This document shows, piece after piece, positions 10,539 to 21,570 of a stretch of DNA of 64,000 nt (its first letter is position 1; each line of letters starts with the position of its first letter). The DNA is from Branchipolynoe longqiensis. Its lineage: Eukaryota > Annelida > Polychaeta > Phyllodocida > Polynoidae. A program made the position numbers and the translations under genes. The DNA lies in assembly GCA_030323885.1 (NCBI GenBank), contig JASIRB010003059.1, positions 16,745 to 80,744 of the forward strand, given 5' to 3'. The notes beneath the pieces were generated by a model, which was not told the DNA's origin, ran no database searches, and worked only from the letters and a program-made list of their open reading frames with translations.

Positions 10539-10880
10539 TTTGTTTGTTGTTGTTTTACATCCTAGCAACATCTAAGGTTATATCAGTACGGGTACTGACT
10601 TGGGACAGTGCGCACTGATGGCGACTTTATAGTGCTGCCCGACTGGGAGACCAGGCTGCCAGCACCATGACTTGATATCCCACTCAGTCACATTATCCTG
10701 ACACTGAGCCAACCAGTCCTTGCCCTATCCTATTAATGCCAAGCACCAGGCTAGGAAGCAACAAGTATAAATTTTTAAGTCATTGGTTTGACTCGACCAG
10801 GATTCGAACCCACAAACTCATGGGTTCGGATCTCCACAAACAGAAGACAGACGCTCAACTCAATCGGCCATCCCGTCTGG
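10539..10880 (-). mobile_element. SINE1, full-length reversed copy with 13-bp TSD
   Basis: A complete reversed SINE1 of 342 bp, from the A/C-rich tail (seen here as TTTGTTTGTTGTTGTTTTAC) to the tRNA-like head with B box GATTCGAACCC. It is flanked by TAATGCTMCCATG at 10526-10538 and 10881-10893 (one mismatch). It is the best reference for the SINE1 family in the window. Confidence 0.9.
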
Positions 10881-10979
10881 TTAATGCTCCCATGAGTGTC
10901 CAAGTCAGTACCTATTCTCATATTACCTTAGATGTTGTCAGGGCATAACTCCCAAACAAAGAAACACAATAGCATTTGT

Positions 10980-12110
10980 TGAAGTACAACACAGGTGAAC
11001 ACTAGCAGGACAGGTGAGACGTGGTGGGTAGTTACAATACGTAAGTCAGATGCATAGAGATATAATACGCAGATAAACTATATACTCAGCCTATTCACAG
11101 AGTGGCGCCATCTAGTGTGTGAAGCCAGCACTAGTACATCCTAAAGGTGTAGAAAAGCCCGAATTACATATCAGCACCATCAATAGACCAGATCACCGTT
11201 CCGACTGCGCATGCGCCAAAAACGGCATTGGCAGCAAAGCAAATGCGTAGAGCCATTGAGTTAGCTGATACGCATAGGGAAAAACTTTGATTTTATTCAA
11301 AATTAATAAATATACATAAGAATTTGGCATAAACATGTATGCACACATGCAATATAATGATCTGATGAATATATCTAAGACAAAACTAGCCATAGTTAAA
11401 CATTTTGAGCTAAGAAACATACAATTCCACACAAAACAATCAGTCACTTTAAGGCTGCTATCCACATCACCATTATTAATTCTTGTTCTAAATATTAAAA
11501 TGCCAAATGTGTCAACCAATATCTGATTAACCGTACTCATTCTCTAGTTGTACATATGCCATTAACCATAGGATATAAATAAAAACATGAATAAAATAAG
11601 TAAAACTGACTCTGGCTATGGCGCTAGCACTAGTCTGAGTGCTCAGATTTATCTAAATCTAAATGCACATGGCATATGATGTACTGATTATATTGATGTA
11701 AATGGAATGTTGGATAAACAATTAACATCTGAATTTATTATATATATATTTTTAGTTGGTATTCTATGTTTCAAAGAAGAGCTGAGATGAGCTGAAACTA
11801 GCACATTTCATAGCTGCACCCACTGTCTTAGCATTAGCCATGTGCTTCGTGAGGGTTTGTTTTTCTTCCACGCATCCCACAATGCACCGCGCGGCTGGAA
11901 TGGCGATGTAGTCTATTAACTAATGCGATATTGATTTGAAAGATGACTCATTGAGGTGTGGGAATATTAGCATATTATACTCTAAGCGGAACACCAGATA
12001 GGTAGAATTATCACGGATCCCATAAGATTCTTGACTTGTTTTCTCTTTCATGCTTAGTTATGCCAGAGACCAGGTCAAAATGCGAAGTAGGTGTGATTGC
12101 ATTGAGAACA
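10980..12110. other. No gene recognised
   Basis: AT-rich spacer. ORFs of 115 and 63 codons on opposite strands (11193-11540 and 11335-11526) lack recognisable motifs. An NRF1-like palindrome (TGCGCATGCGC) lies near 11208. Confidence 0.5.
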
Positions 12111-12114
12111 CACT

Positions 12115-12245
12115 TATATATAAGTTAATGGGTAGGATGCTTGCCCAAAATGGCAATAAGTGTGAGTTCGAATCCTGCTATAGGTGCAATGTTCCTTCCT
12201 TTTCATCATCTCCGTGACAATACATGTTATAAATATTTTAAATAG
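12115..12245 (+). mobile_element. SINE3, diverged copy
   Basis: tRNA-like head (TTAATGGGTAGGATGCTTGCC; B box AGTTCGAATCCTGC) followed by TTTTCATCATCTCCGTGACA, matching the copy near 6.8 kb in both head and tail. Confidence 0.65.
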
Positions 12246-12249
12246 AAAT

Positions 12250-13005
12250 TTCAGATTAAAAGATGCTAATGGGTTGTTTATAGTGGACAAGCCAAACATA
12301 GAAAAGGCCTCTAGAAAAAGATTTGACGGCATCGTTTGTTAATAGCAGACATCCATTTGGAATCAATCATTCACAGGGGGCGTAATCGATTATTCAACTC
12401 GGGTCACCCAAGTAACTTTTTGGCGCATGCGCACATCCTACAGACTCGGGTTGAATAAATGAACACGCTTCTCCATGCTCGGGGTGTAAAAAATGATGGC
12501 TTAATCCAAAACCTTTGTTTGTTTGTAATAACCGATATAACTACAGCAAAATAGGATTTAAAGTATTTTATCATTGCATAATTTAGTTATAGTTCCATTT
12601 CATTAATCTGGGTTATTAAAATAAAAAAAGCATTAAAACAACAAGTAGGACTTGCACTGGTAGCTGTTATCCTACAGGTACCAACACAAATGTGACGTCA
12701 TCATTCCTAGCCACCCCCAGCCAAGACGTGGGTTACTGGGGTCAGGTCGTTTTGCGAGAAGGGTCCACAGCGAGGAAAGGAGGAAAATCGGGTGACCACT
12801 GTCCCATATCGAGCATACCCTTGCAGGATGAGTTTCCCATTCTTTAAGTACTGATATTGTGTGATTTAAACAGTGGTCGATGTAGATAAATTTCAAATAT
12901 ACTTCAAAATATTAAATCTGTGCAAAAGATACATAAATGTGTGACAATGTCTGAACAAGAAACTACTAAAAAAATAATGGATGCATTCCACTGAGACCTT
13001 TCCAT
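12250..13005. other. No gene recognised
   Basis: AT-rich spacer. The phrase TTCAACTCGGGT at about 12393 reappears, roughly inverted, near 12446 around a GGCGCATGCGC palindrome. No coding feature. Confidence 0.45.
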
Positions 13006-13008
13006 AAT

Positions 13009-13215
13009 TTGAGCCAATCAGAGCTGTTCTTTTCTATTGCAAATGCTGCCCCCTATGGGGGCTACCATGTGCAATAAAAAAGAACGGCTCTGATTGGCTG
13101 ACACTGAGAGATGTTCTCAGCCAATCAGAGCTGTTCTTTTTATTGCAAATGGCGGCCACCATAGGGGGAAGCCATTTGCAATCGAAAAGAACAGCTCTGA
13201 TTGGCTGACACTGAG
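13009..13215. repeat. Double foldback repeat with CCAAT arms
   Basis: Two hairpins in tandem. Each pairs GAGCCAATCAGAGCTGTTCT...TTGCAAATG with its reverse complement, over loops containing CCCCTATGGGGG. Related arms occur near 15.3 and 49.8 kb. This is a non-coding palindromic repeat; the CCAAT box sits in every arm. Confidence 0.8.
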
Positions 13216-13219
13216 TTCT

Positions 13220-14285
13220 CGCGAACACGAAAAGAGGAAAGTCTATTTCCGGAAAGTTCAAATGGGCTCAGACGAGTTCAAACGTGGCTGGTTGTCCCGC
13301 TCCTTTCTGCGCTGAATATGCTTATGCGTTTTGCACACGGCACATGTATTTGTCGACTCCACTTGGAGTGTTCGATTTGAAATTCTAGCAACTCGGGTGA
13401 TCCGAGTCGCCCGGGTCGTGTTAATGTCGCCGGCTATCCCTCACCCAGATACAAACAAATCCAGCATCAAAAGGTCTCCAAACATACCTTTGCTTACTTT
13501 GTTCAGTTCATGCCACTGAACATGTGGGAGGAGAGTTGAGGTCTGTGATGTACGAATGACATCATAGGTGGGATTCCCTCATCACATGACCTAGAGGGGT
13601 TCCCCACACACAGGGGAAGCCATGGCAACCACCAAGATGGCAGCCACAGAAAGCTCTCAATTCACCTTTTAAAGTTTATTAATCTACATGATTTAATCAA
13701 TTATTCACACAAAAAGTAGCTGGTTATGATAAATAAACATTTGAACTTCATATTTATCATTTTAGATTGCAATTTCTAAAAATCTTTTCTCTATATGGTT
13801 ATCTAAAAGTGTCAGTGCTGCTGGACTAAATAAAACACAACAGAAGCAACCAATGTCAGCACTTTCTCACCCACATATACTGAAAACTGGCAAACTATGC
13901 TTGGAGAGCATTTGTCGGAGTACGGGTAGTGTCTCAGCGACCTATGTCTGGTCCCTTTAATACGGCCGAGTTGTTTAATCCAATACAGCCTAGGTTTGCG
14001 GTTAGTCCTGATTCCCGGAGTGTGTGCAGCACTCCCTCCAGGGCCTTATCACGTGAGCGCTGTCGTCGTCATGTCGTCACTGATGTTGATTTCACTGGGC
14101 ACGCTCTCTATCATGGTCTGTATTTCATGCTGAAATATCTCTGCTATCGCATTTATCCCGAAGGACAGTCGCTTGTATCTGTACATACCTACACATGTGC
14201 TAAACGTCATAGTGTATTTGCCAGTTTTGTTAGTCTGAAGATGCTATATTGGTTTCTATATAAACCGACCCACATCTGCTTTGTT
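13220..14285. other. No gene recognised
   Basis: The longest ORF, 126 codons at 13929-14309, runs into the next SINE and has no recognisable domain. A CCATGGCAACC / AAGATGGCAGCC patch near 13620-13648 resembles RFX and YY1 motifs but has no gene beside it. Confidence 0.45.
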
Positions 14286-14287
14286 TT

Positions 14288-15012
14288 GCCGACCGGAAGT
14301 TGTGGCTGAATCGGTTTGAATGCCGGAAGGTCGGATGTTCGAATCCCAGCTAGCCGAGTCAAACCAATGACGCACAAAATTGATACTTCTTGCTACCTAG
14401 CCACACGCTCAGCATTACTAGGATAGGGCAACGACTTGTTTACTCAATCTCAGGATAGACCTACTGTGAGCTAGTGGGAAATTGGGTCTTGGTGCAGGTT
14501 AGATAAAGGATTCACCCCATACATCCAGTACAGGGGTGAAAACCAACCTATTAGAAAAACGGGCGAAGAATTTTGACATTGCGGGGAAATGAATTGAGCT
14601 GGTAAATTCTTAATTTAAGAAGCAAAATATATTCTTCACATAAATCTTCATATTTACCTGCTACTTCTGATGTGAAATATATAATAAAACATGTAGTTTA
14701 AGGAACTTTAAAAATAAAACCGACGGCGTTTTATCGTCGCCATCTTGTCTTTTTGCATTCTCTCCCATTTCACCAACTTTGATACTGGAGCCAGAGTCTC
14801 TACTTCCTGTTTCATACTAAAGCAGTTTTCGCCAGCTTTTATATAGGGTTTGTGTTCACCCCTGTACTGCAAGTATGGGGTGAATCTTTTATCTAGGTGC
14901 AGGTGGTCTTGTCAGTACTATAAACTCGCCATCAGTGTGCACTGTCACAAGTCGGTAGCCGTCCTGATACGACCTTAAATAGTGCCAGTATGTAAAACCC
15001 CAACAAACAAAC
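14288..15012 (+). mobile_element. SINE1 host copy, interrupted by a MITE
   Basis: Head with B box TGTTCGAATCCC, body (TAGGATAGGGCAACGACTTG) and tail (CCTGATACGACCTTAAATAG, then AACAAACAAAC) are collinear on either side of a 396-bp insertion. Confidence 0.85.
14500..14895. mobile_element. MULE-like MITE with 9-bp TSD
   Basis: The 396-bp element has TIRs of about 44 bp (TAGATAAAGGATTCACCCCA at the left, its near reverse complement at the right). It is flanked by exact copies of GGTGCAGGT (14491-14499, 14896-14904). A 9-bp duplication is typical of Mutator-like elements; no transposase is present. It sits inside a SINE1. Confidence 0.85.
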
Positions 15013-15189
15013 ACTGATATTGACGACACTGATCAACGTGTATCAGAGACCGTGTAATGTGGACTGACTGATGTGGCGCCACCTCGAGACTTATGACTAA
15101 ACTATAATATGACGCCGACGTTGGTGAGATCCGTTAGACGGCGCCACCGGAGTGACCTCAAAGCCAATATGTATGATGTAGGCGTGCAG

Positions 15190-15539
15190 AACAACGTTCA
15201 GGGGGCGCCTCGGAGGCGCCTCAAAAGAAATTCCGGGCCTCGTGCTATTCTGAATGACTTCAGCTGTCGGGTGCCTCTAAAGGCAGCCTCCATAGAGTGC
15301 AGCCATTTGCAATTGAAAAGAACAGCTCTGATTGGCTGAAACCACTGAAACCCAAGACCATTTTGGAGGCACTTTTTGCCTCCTATCTGAAAAGCGAGAA
15401 GTCTTGGAGTTGACTTCGAGGTGCACCTTGAACGCAAATTGGCCAAAAAGATGTTGCGGAGCCATCTCCAAGGCGCCTCAAAAGGCACGGTCTGTGTACG
15501 TTCCTGTTGTGGCATGCCTACAGATGTAAGCCACCTGTC
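15190..15539. mobile_element. Composite foldback element with GCGCCTCGGAG words
   Basis: Contains GTTCAGGGGGCGCCTCGGAG near the left and an inverted partner (GAGGTGCACCTTGAACG at about 15418), one CCAAT arm (GCCATTTGCAATTGAAAAGA then GAACAGCTCTGATTGGC) and repeated AGGCGCCTC words. The combination recurs at 49.8-50.1 kb, so it is a repeat family. The 121- and 65-codon ORFs here are not genes. Confidence 0.6.
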
Positions 15540-15707
15540 TGTAACGTATGGAAGACTGGACACGACAAGCTCTAGTACGTAAGTGGCTTTATTATGCTTT
15601 AGGGTTTACCATTACAACTCGGTCTCATCATGTGATCGAACCACCGCACCTGGGGTCATTCATGAAGTCATCTCCACCCGGACATTCGTAAACTACCATA
15701 TACTACA
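15540..15707 (-). repeat. 3' LTR of Ty3 copy 1, with polypurine tract
   Basis: On the minus strand it reads TGTAGTATATGG...GTTACA, i.e. TG...CA. It is preceded (15708-15725) by a purine tract GGGGGAAAAGGGGGA, the expected plus-strand primer. AATAAAGCC near 15585 could supply the poly(A) signal. Confidence 0.9.
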
Positions 15708-16259
15708 TCCCCCTTTTCCCCCAAACAAACAATAACTCTCCTTGGCCGCTCCCTGCTGACATATATTGCTTCGCACTATCTCTCATCCGGCCTTTCAAAT
15801 TATCATGTCAATATACATATATTTTCGAGTAACACAAAGTATCATTATTCTATCATTACATCCTGTCACCTCCTAATCCTACATCAAGGTCCTATTCGAC
15901 TCCATGGATTTCTCAGGTTAGTCCTTACTGACTTATTATTATTACATATCTTACCTCTACGTTGTGTTGGTATTTGTTATTCTGAACACCTGTCCTTATA
16001 CCAACTACGTCCCCTTTCTACTTTTCGGCTGCAGTTCGTTTCCATATCGAATCACTGGTTTGATTGTTCGGCCATGCCACGTAACGTATTTGACTGAATG
16101 ACTCTCAGGTTGACTTGCATGTGCGGCTTGGTGATTGTCTGCCTTTTTTATTGTTTTGACTGGTGTGCTGTTTTGGGCCGGCACCTCTCGTGGGCCCTCG
16201 AGAATGTGTTTACGGTTCCGCCTAACTGTTTTCCCCCTTGTTGTTTGTATATTGTAACT

Positions 16260-17321
16260 TCAGGGGTATGTGTTTGATTGATTTACAATTACTCCTTTCA
16301 CCCAGCTATCGTGTTGGTCGGTGTATCTAATCTTATCTCCTTCTTGTAACGCTGAATGTACCCTTGTACCTCGTCTGTCAAAATTTTGTTTTTGAATTTT
16401 TTTGCGTTTTTTCATTTGTGGCTTTATGTGGGACTCTATATTAGGATGCAATTTTCTTTTAATTTTCGGTACTTTAGAGCGAAGCTCTCTCGACATTAAC
16501 AACTGGGCTGGTGACACATTGAGTCCTTGCACATGTGCATTCTGATAGTTTAATAGGGCTATGTGTATGTCTCCCTTTTCTACGATAGTCTTTTTCAAAT
16601 TTTTTGTTATGGTCTGTACAAATCTTTCTGCTTGCCCGTTACTTTGTGCATACATAGGACTACTAAATTTAGGTGTGAACCCATAATCATCTGCAAATTT
16701 CTGGTATTCAAAACTACTAAATTGGGGCCCATTATCCGATATCACAACTTCTGGAATTCCATTTCTACTAAATACTTTTTTCATCTCTTCAATCGTTTCT
16801 TTACTTGTAGTTGATTTCATTTCAACTATTTCTGGAAATTTACTAAAGTAATCTACCATCAACAAGAACGTGCGGTGCTGCACCTGAAAGAAATCAACTC
16901 CTACCTTTTGGAATGGTAATTCTGGAATGGCATGAGGAATTAACGGTTCAGCTTGTTGAGCATTACGAAATTGTTGACACGTTGCACACCTATTGACCAA
17001 GTCTTCGATCTGTTTGTTCAGACCGGGCCAAAACACGCTGTCCCTGGCCACCTGCTTACACTTTACCACACCCATGTGAGATTCATGTATGACGGATAGT
17101 ATTTGTTTCTGCATTGACTTTGGAATAATTATTCGGTCATTTTTTAATAGCATGTTTTGCTCTACCGTGATATCGTCTTTGAACGTATAATATGGCCTTA
17201 CGTCATAATCTAAACTGTTTTTGTTTTCTGGCCACCCCCTTTTTGTTAGTGTAATTATTTGCTGCAGTACGCTGTCTTCGCTGGTTTCTTGTTGTATTTG
17301 TTGAATCTGTCCCCTCGCCAC
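16260..17321 (-). pseudogene. Ty3 integrase (copy 1)
   Basis: Encodes an integrase of about 350 residues, normally part of the Pol polyprotein, which inserts element cDNA into host DNA. Visible: an HHCC zinc-binding segment (HESHMGVVKCKQVARD then CATCQ), a core with VDYFSK, ISDNGPQF and NGQAERF (DD-E triad), and a basic C-terminal region. It is in the same frame as the RT/RNase H piece but cut off from it by a TAG, so it would not be made as part of Pol without readthrough. The C-terminus runs to about 16260. Confidence 0.85.
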
Positions 17322-17372
17322 GCTGAACTCTGCGACCGTTACATTCTTGTCAAAGAGGTTTGTAGGTGTTGT

Positions 17373-18458
17373 CTATATGGAATGCGCTCGTGACAGGGTG
17401 TCTGCAAAATACATGTATTTGCCTTGAACATGGATAACAGTTAAGTCATAGTTTTGCAAGCGCATTCGCATGCGTTGAATCCTGGCGGACAACAAAAGGA
17501 TTAGTTTCTGCATGATTGAGACTAGGGGCTTGTGGTCGGTCTGAACAATTATTGATTTGCCATAAATATACTCATGAAACATTTTGCATCCAAAGCAGAT
17601 GGCTAACAATTCTTTCTCGATTATAGCATAATTAATTTCTGCTTGGTTCAAGGCTTTTGATGCCATCGAGACTGGCTTATCGTTTTGAAATATGGTGGCC
17701 CCTAGTCCGGAATTACATGCGTCTACCTGCATTACAATTGGCTGCTTCACATTGTAAAACGTTAACACTGGTGCTGTAACTAACAGACTTTTAAACTTTT
17801 GATACGCCTCTTCTTGACTTTCTTGCCAATGCCAAGCCACCTCCTTTTTTAACACAGTACGTAATGGCGCAGTCACATTCGCTAGGTTAGGGATGAATTT
17901 CCCGATATATCCTATCATGCCTAAAAACCTTTGCAAAGCTGGCTTATCTTGAGGGGTAGGCATATCTACAATTGCTTGTATTCGTTCTTTACTTGGTCTT
18001 AGTCCAGCTGGTGACAACGTGTGACCTACATAATTTACTTCTTGCTTGCAAATTATCGATTTTGTCAGGTTTAATTTTAGGTTTACATCATGTGCCCTCT
18101 GCAACACTTGCTTTAATCTATGGTTATGTTCCTCTTCTGTTTTTCCATAAATTAGAATATCATCTGTGATGACACTAACCCCCTCCAAGTCTTCTAATAT
18201 AATGTTCATCTGTTCTATGAAAATGTCCCCGGCAGTCTTTATGCCGAATGGCAATCTGCTATTACGGTACCTCCCCCACGGTGTATTGAACGTACACAGT
18301 AATGAACTCTCGTGGTCTAATACAATCTCCCAATAACCCGAATTCGCGTCTAACACTGAAAAATAACAAGCGTCATGCGTGTTGGCTACCACTTGCTCTA
18401 TCGTGCGTGTTGGATAAGGACCTCTGAGTATAGCCTTGTTAAGCTTGGTAGGGTCTAT
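17373..18458 (-). pseudogene. Ty3 reverse transcriptase-RNase H (copy 1)
   Basis: RT palm and thumb with RLPFGIKTAGD and the catalytic YxDD-type box as VITDDILIYG. RNase H follows (MQVDACNSGLGATIF, IEKELLAI, VQTDHKPLV). The reading frame starts abruptly at a MITE boundary and ends at a nonsense codon (17373-17375), after which the same frame carries integrase. All catalytic acidic residues seen appear intact in this piece. Confidence 0.9.
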
Positions 18459-19055
18459 AGCCCTGTTCACACGGACAAAATGTGAGGCGAATCACACAAA
18501 TCGAATCAGGTGAGTCGAATTAGCCGCCCGTTCACACGGACACTGCGTGAGGCGGAAGTGGATATCTGCGCATGAGCAAGTCCAGACTAACCAGCGCCAT
18601 TTTGGGTTCGACGACGAAGGCACCAGAGAGTGTGGGTTCGACCTAGATATGTATTTAATTAATCGTATTGGTTTGGAACGGTCAAAACTTCTGCTGGGCA
18701 GTGAAACCCTAAAAATAAATGATGAAAAAAATATCTGTGCATAGATAGCAGTTTCATTAATTAAATTATATAATATGCGCTTTTTGATCGACCGGAAAGT
18801 CAACAAACTGAGGTGTCGACTGCGCATGCGTGTGAGGTGCTTAATCCGCCTCAGTGCGTCCACACGGACAAAATAAATCGAATCAGAGAAATCGCCTCAC
18901 GTAAACTACCTCCCTTAGGTGGTTTACATTATCCAGATCACGTGAGTCGAATCAGCCCTAATCCGCCTCAGACGTCCGTTCACACGAGAAATGTGAGGCG
19001 AACTATACAAGTCGCTTTCTACGAATCGATTTACATCGTCCGTGTGAACAGGGCT
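18459..19055. mobile_element. MITE in Ty3 pol, GTTCACACGGAC termini
   Basis: 597 bp with termini AGCCCTGTTCACACGGAC and its reverse complement. Flanks are TAT and TAA (one mismatch from a 3-bp TWA duplication). The interior repeats TCACACGGACA, GTGAGGCG and AATCGAATCA words. Removing it restores the conserved reading frame between 'RIYL' and 'DPTKLN', which fixes the insertion point. No transposase. Confidence 0.9.
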
Positions 19056-19058
19056 TAA

Positions 19059-19491
19059 GTAAATTCGGGTTTTCCCTGGTTTACGCACAATGGTTACAGA
19101 ATTTACCCATGAGGTCGGGTCTGACTGTGCTACAATAACTCCCAATTCTACCATACGATCTAATTCACACTTTACATCATTTATTACCACATGCGGTATT
19201 CTTCTAGGAGGGTCAATAGCTGGTGGTACATTTTTATCTACATGTATGTGAGCATTTGCTTTTATCATACCCAGACCCCCAAACACATCATTGTATTCAT
19301 TTACCAGGTTTGCTGCTTTTATGCCGACGTCTTTCTGTCGAGTCAGTTCATCCACCCGGGCTATGAGTCGAAGTGCAACACACGCATCTCGGCCCAGTAG
19401 TGGTGTGCCGGTGTCTGTAACCTCGAACTTGATTGCATGACCCTTCACACGGATGACTGTCTCACCGACGGGCGTCACGCGCTGGCCGGTG
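19059..19491 (-). pseudogene. Ty3 protease C-terminus and start of RT (copy 1)
   Basis: The segment between the two MITEs encodes the end of the aspartic protease (TGTPLLGRDACVALRL) and the linker into RT (FGGLGMIKANAHIHVDK, PPRRIPH, WVNSVTIVRKPGKTRIYL). Both ends are defined by MITE insertions, so this piece cannot be expressed on its own. Aligns with equivalent regions of copies 2 and 3. Confidence 0.85.
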
Positions 19492-19494
19492 TAA

Positions 19495-20181
19495 AGGCTC
19501 TGTCACACTACAACGTTTCACCCCAACGCGCGTCGACGTGTTGCATTTTTGGTCGAAAAGTCAGGACGCGTCGGGACACGTTAACGGCGCGTTAACGGCA
19601 CGTCGGTACACGTCGGTACACGTCGGTACGCGTTGACTGATAGCAACGTGTGAATTGACACGTCGGCGGCGGCGGCACGCGTCGGGTCGCGCCGATCGTT
19701 TTGTGCTTGCGCAAAACTTTCGGCGCGCAGCGACGCGCTCCAACGGGTTGGAGGGCACGTTACGGACGCTTTAGCAACACGTCGACACCCGTTGGCGGCG
19801 CGCCGGCGGAACGCTGGCAGGACATTGATCAATAGCATGACACCAACGCGCTACCCCCACGCCGTCGGCGCGCTGATGGCACGCTGGGAACCCGCTGGCA
19901 GGACGTTGATCAATAACATGACACCAACGCGCTACCCCCACGCGGTCGGCGCGCCGGCGGAGCGCCGATAACACGCTGATGGCACGCTGGGAACCCGCTG
20001 GTGGGGCGTTGACACTTTCGTCCGCCGCGCGTCAAACCTCGTTGGCTGCGCGCTAATAGCATGCTACTAACCTGTCCAGTTTTCTCCCAAGACGCCGAAA
20101 ACTTGGACGTGTCCAGCCTGCTAGCAATTATTTCGCGCGTTGGCGGCTCGCCGGAAAATACGTTGTAATGTGACAGGGGTA
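19495..20181. mobile_element. MITE in Ty3 protease, CGTCGGTACACG/CGCGCTGG word array
   Basis: 687 bp, flanked by TAA on both sides (19492-19494, 20182-20184). The termini AGGCTCTGTCACACTACAACG and TACGTTGTAATGTGACAGGGG match the MITEs at 5.2 and 8.7 kb. The interior is extremely CpG-rich and made of words such as CACGTCGG, ACGCGCTGG, GGCGCGC and ACGTTG, some arranged in ~80-bp direct repeats (near 19820-20000). Its composition differs strikingly from the surrounding AT-rich DNA. It interrupts codons of the protease. Confidence 0.9.
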
Positions 20182-20184
20182 TAA

Positions 20185-21275
20185 GTGACCAAATTACACG
20201 TGGTCTTGGTAAGCTTCAGGTTCGTCAACTGGTCGTACAGTTTCTTTGGAATTAAATTCGCTTCTGAACCACTGTCTAATTTAAACTTCACCTTCACGTT
20301 GCATAACTGTATGTCGGCATACCACAAACTAGCACCTGCTGTAACACTCTCTTGCACCGTGCCAATGAAGAGTTCCTCGTCTTCTGCATTTTCGGTCTCC
20401 TCTTGCGTCCATCTTTCTTCCTTTTCACTGCTTTCTAGGTCAATAGCGTTCACTGAGTTGCCACTTGCTCTGGCCGTTCTGCAGACTTTGGCGAAATGTC
20501 CTATTTTATTGCACGCCATGCATGTCTTGTCTTTGGCTGGGCACTGCCATCGCACGTGTTGATAGCCACACCGGCCACAGTCTATTTTTGGTCCCGTAGC
20601 CTTGGCTTGATACTGGTGCGCCAGTCGTTTCCACGTGGGAGGCGGCAGCCGTGCTGTACTATACTGCCTATTCAACTGTGGCGCCGTCTGGTTTCGCATA
20701 ATGGCGTCTACTTGACTGTTTTCTTCTGTAGTTTCGTTTGACTCGCTTCTTAATGTCGACGTGTTATGTTCACTCAATCTGCAGATTGTGAGGCACTTTT
20801 CCAACGTTAGGTCTTCACTCTGCAGTAATTTATCTCGCAACTTGTCACTTCTAATGCCACAGACTAATTTATCACATAGCAAGGCGTCTTCCAGTGTCCC
20901 AAAGTCACATTGAGTTATCTTACTTTTTACCCCTGTAATAAATGTATCCATATCTTCTGTCGTTTGCTTATAACAATGAAACTTGTATCTGGTTACTGTG
21001 ATGTTTTCATTACCGGCACAGTATTTTGTGAATGCTTCCACAAGCGGTACGTACTTATCTTTATCAGAATCATCAAAGTGGAATGTTTCGTGTATCTTTT
21101 GAGCTTCTTTTCCGGCTGTGTGGAGGAATACGCAACACTGTACCCGTTCTGCCTTTGCGGACGCCCCTGTTGCTGTTGCAAATATTTCGTAAGACTTCAG
21201 CCACTCCCTCCAATTCACAGCAAGGTTTCCTTCCATGCTCAAATGCGCCGGTGCTTTCAGTCCGGTGAGCGCCAT
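20185..21275 (-). pseudogene. Ty3 gag and N-terminal protease (copy 1)
   Basis: The start at 21275 (MALTGLK) is chosen over an upstream Met because copies 2 and 4 also begin Met-Ala-x-x-GLK just after the primer-binding site. The gag body is followed by two zinc knuckles: CGRCGYQHVRWQC and CMACNKIGHFAKVC (CX2CX4HX4C), then an acidic linker and the protease active-site LDSGSEANLIP. The frame runs into the 19.5-20.2 kb MITE. Gag packages RNA; protease cleaves the polyprotein. Confidence 0.85.
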
Positions 21276-21300
21276 AGTGTTTGTTCTACCTCTGACATCA

Positions 21301-21468
21301 TGTAAGGTATGGAAGACTGGACACGACAAGCTCTAGTACGTAAGTGGCTTTATTATGCTTTAGGGTTTACCATTACAACTCGGTCTCGTCATGTGATCCA
21401 ACCACCGCACCCGGGGTCGTTCATAAAGTCATCTCCACCCAGACATTCGTAAACTACAATATACTACA
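21301..21468 (-). repeat. 5' LTR of Ty3 copy 1 and adjacent primer-binding site
   Basis: Same 168-bp sequence as at 15540-15707 with about eight substitutions. Just inside it, the minus strand reads TGATGTCAGAGG (from 21300 down). This is one mismatch from the TGGTGTCAGA seen in copies 2, 3 and 4, which matches the 3' end of animal tRNA-Leu (…TCTGACA+CCA). Confidence 0.9.
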
Positions 21469-21570
21469 CCACATACCACGTCAAATCATCAAAGTCCATT
21501 CCCGCATGTTTTCCTTGCCTTACCACCCACACCAAGCCCGCATATATCAGCTCCATCACCGACAAGTTTT

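Larger units (their letters stand above)
9925..10975 (+). mobile_element. SINE1 host copy, interrupted twice
   Basis: A plus-strand SINE1 whose head (B box GGTTCAAACCCC at about 9973), body and tail (ATTACCTTAGATGTTGTCAG near 10925) remain collinear once two insertions are removed: a SINE2 and a reversed SINE1. Both insertions are flanked by target duplications, so the order of events is clear. Confidence 0.85.
15540..21468 (-). mobile_element. Ty3-type LTR retrotransposon, copy 1
   Basis: Minus-strand element with 168-bp LTRs at both ends. Between them, in order, are gag with zinc knuckles, aspartic protease, reverse transcriptase, RNase H and integrase, the Ty3 (Metaviridae) gene order. 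Two MITEs (18459-19055, 19495-20181) and a nonsense codon at 17373 interrupt what was one gag-pol frame. Lengths without the MITEs are about 4.65 kb. The LTRs differ at about 8 of 168 positions by eye. The 5-bp flanks do not match, so no target duplication is evident. Confidence 0.9.

Noticed and set aside
11193..11540. 115-codon minus-strand ORF
   Set aside because: No motif and overlapping antisense ORF; typical of AT-rich spacer.
13929..14309. 126-codon ORF
   Set aside because: No motif, no start context or compositional support, and it runs into a SINE.
19581..19974. Arg/Ala-rich ORFs on the minus strand
   Set aside because: They are produced by the CpG-rich word array of the MITE in Ty3 copy 1.
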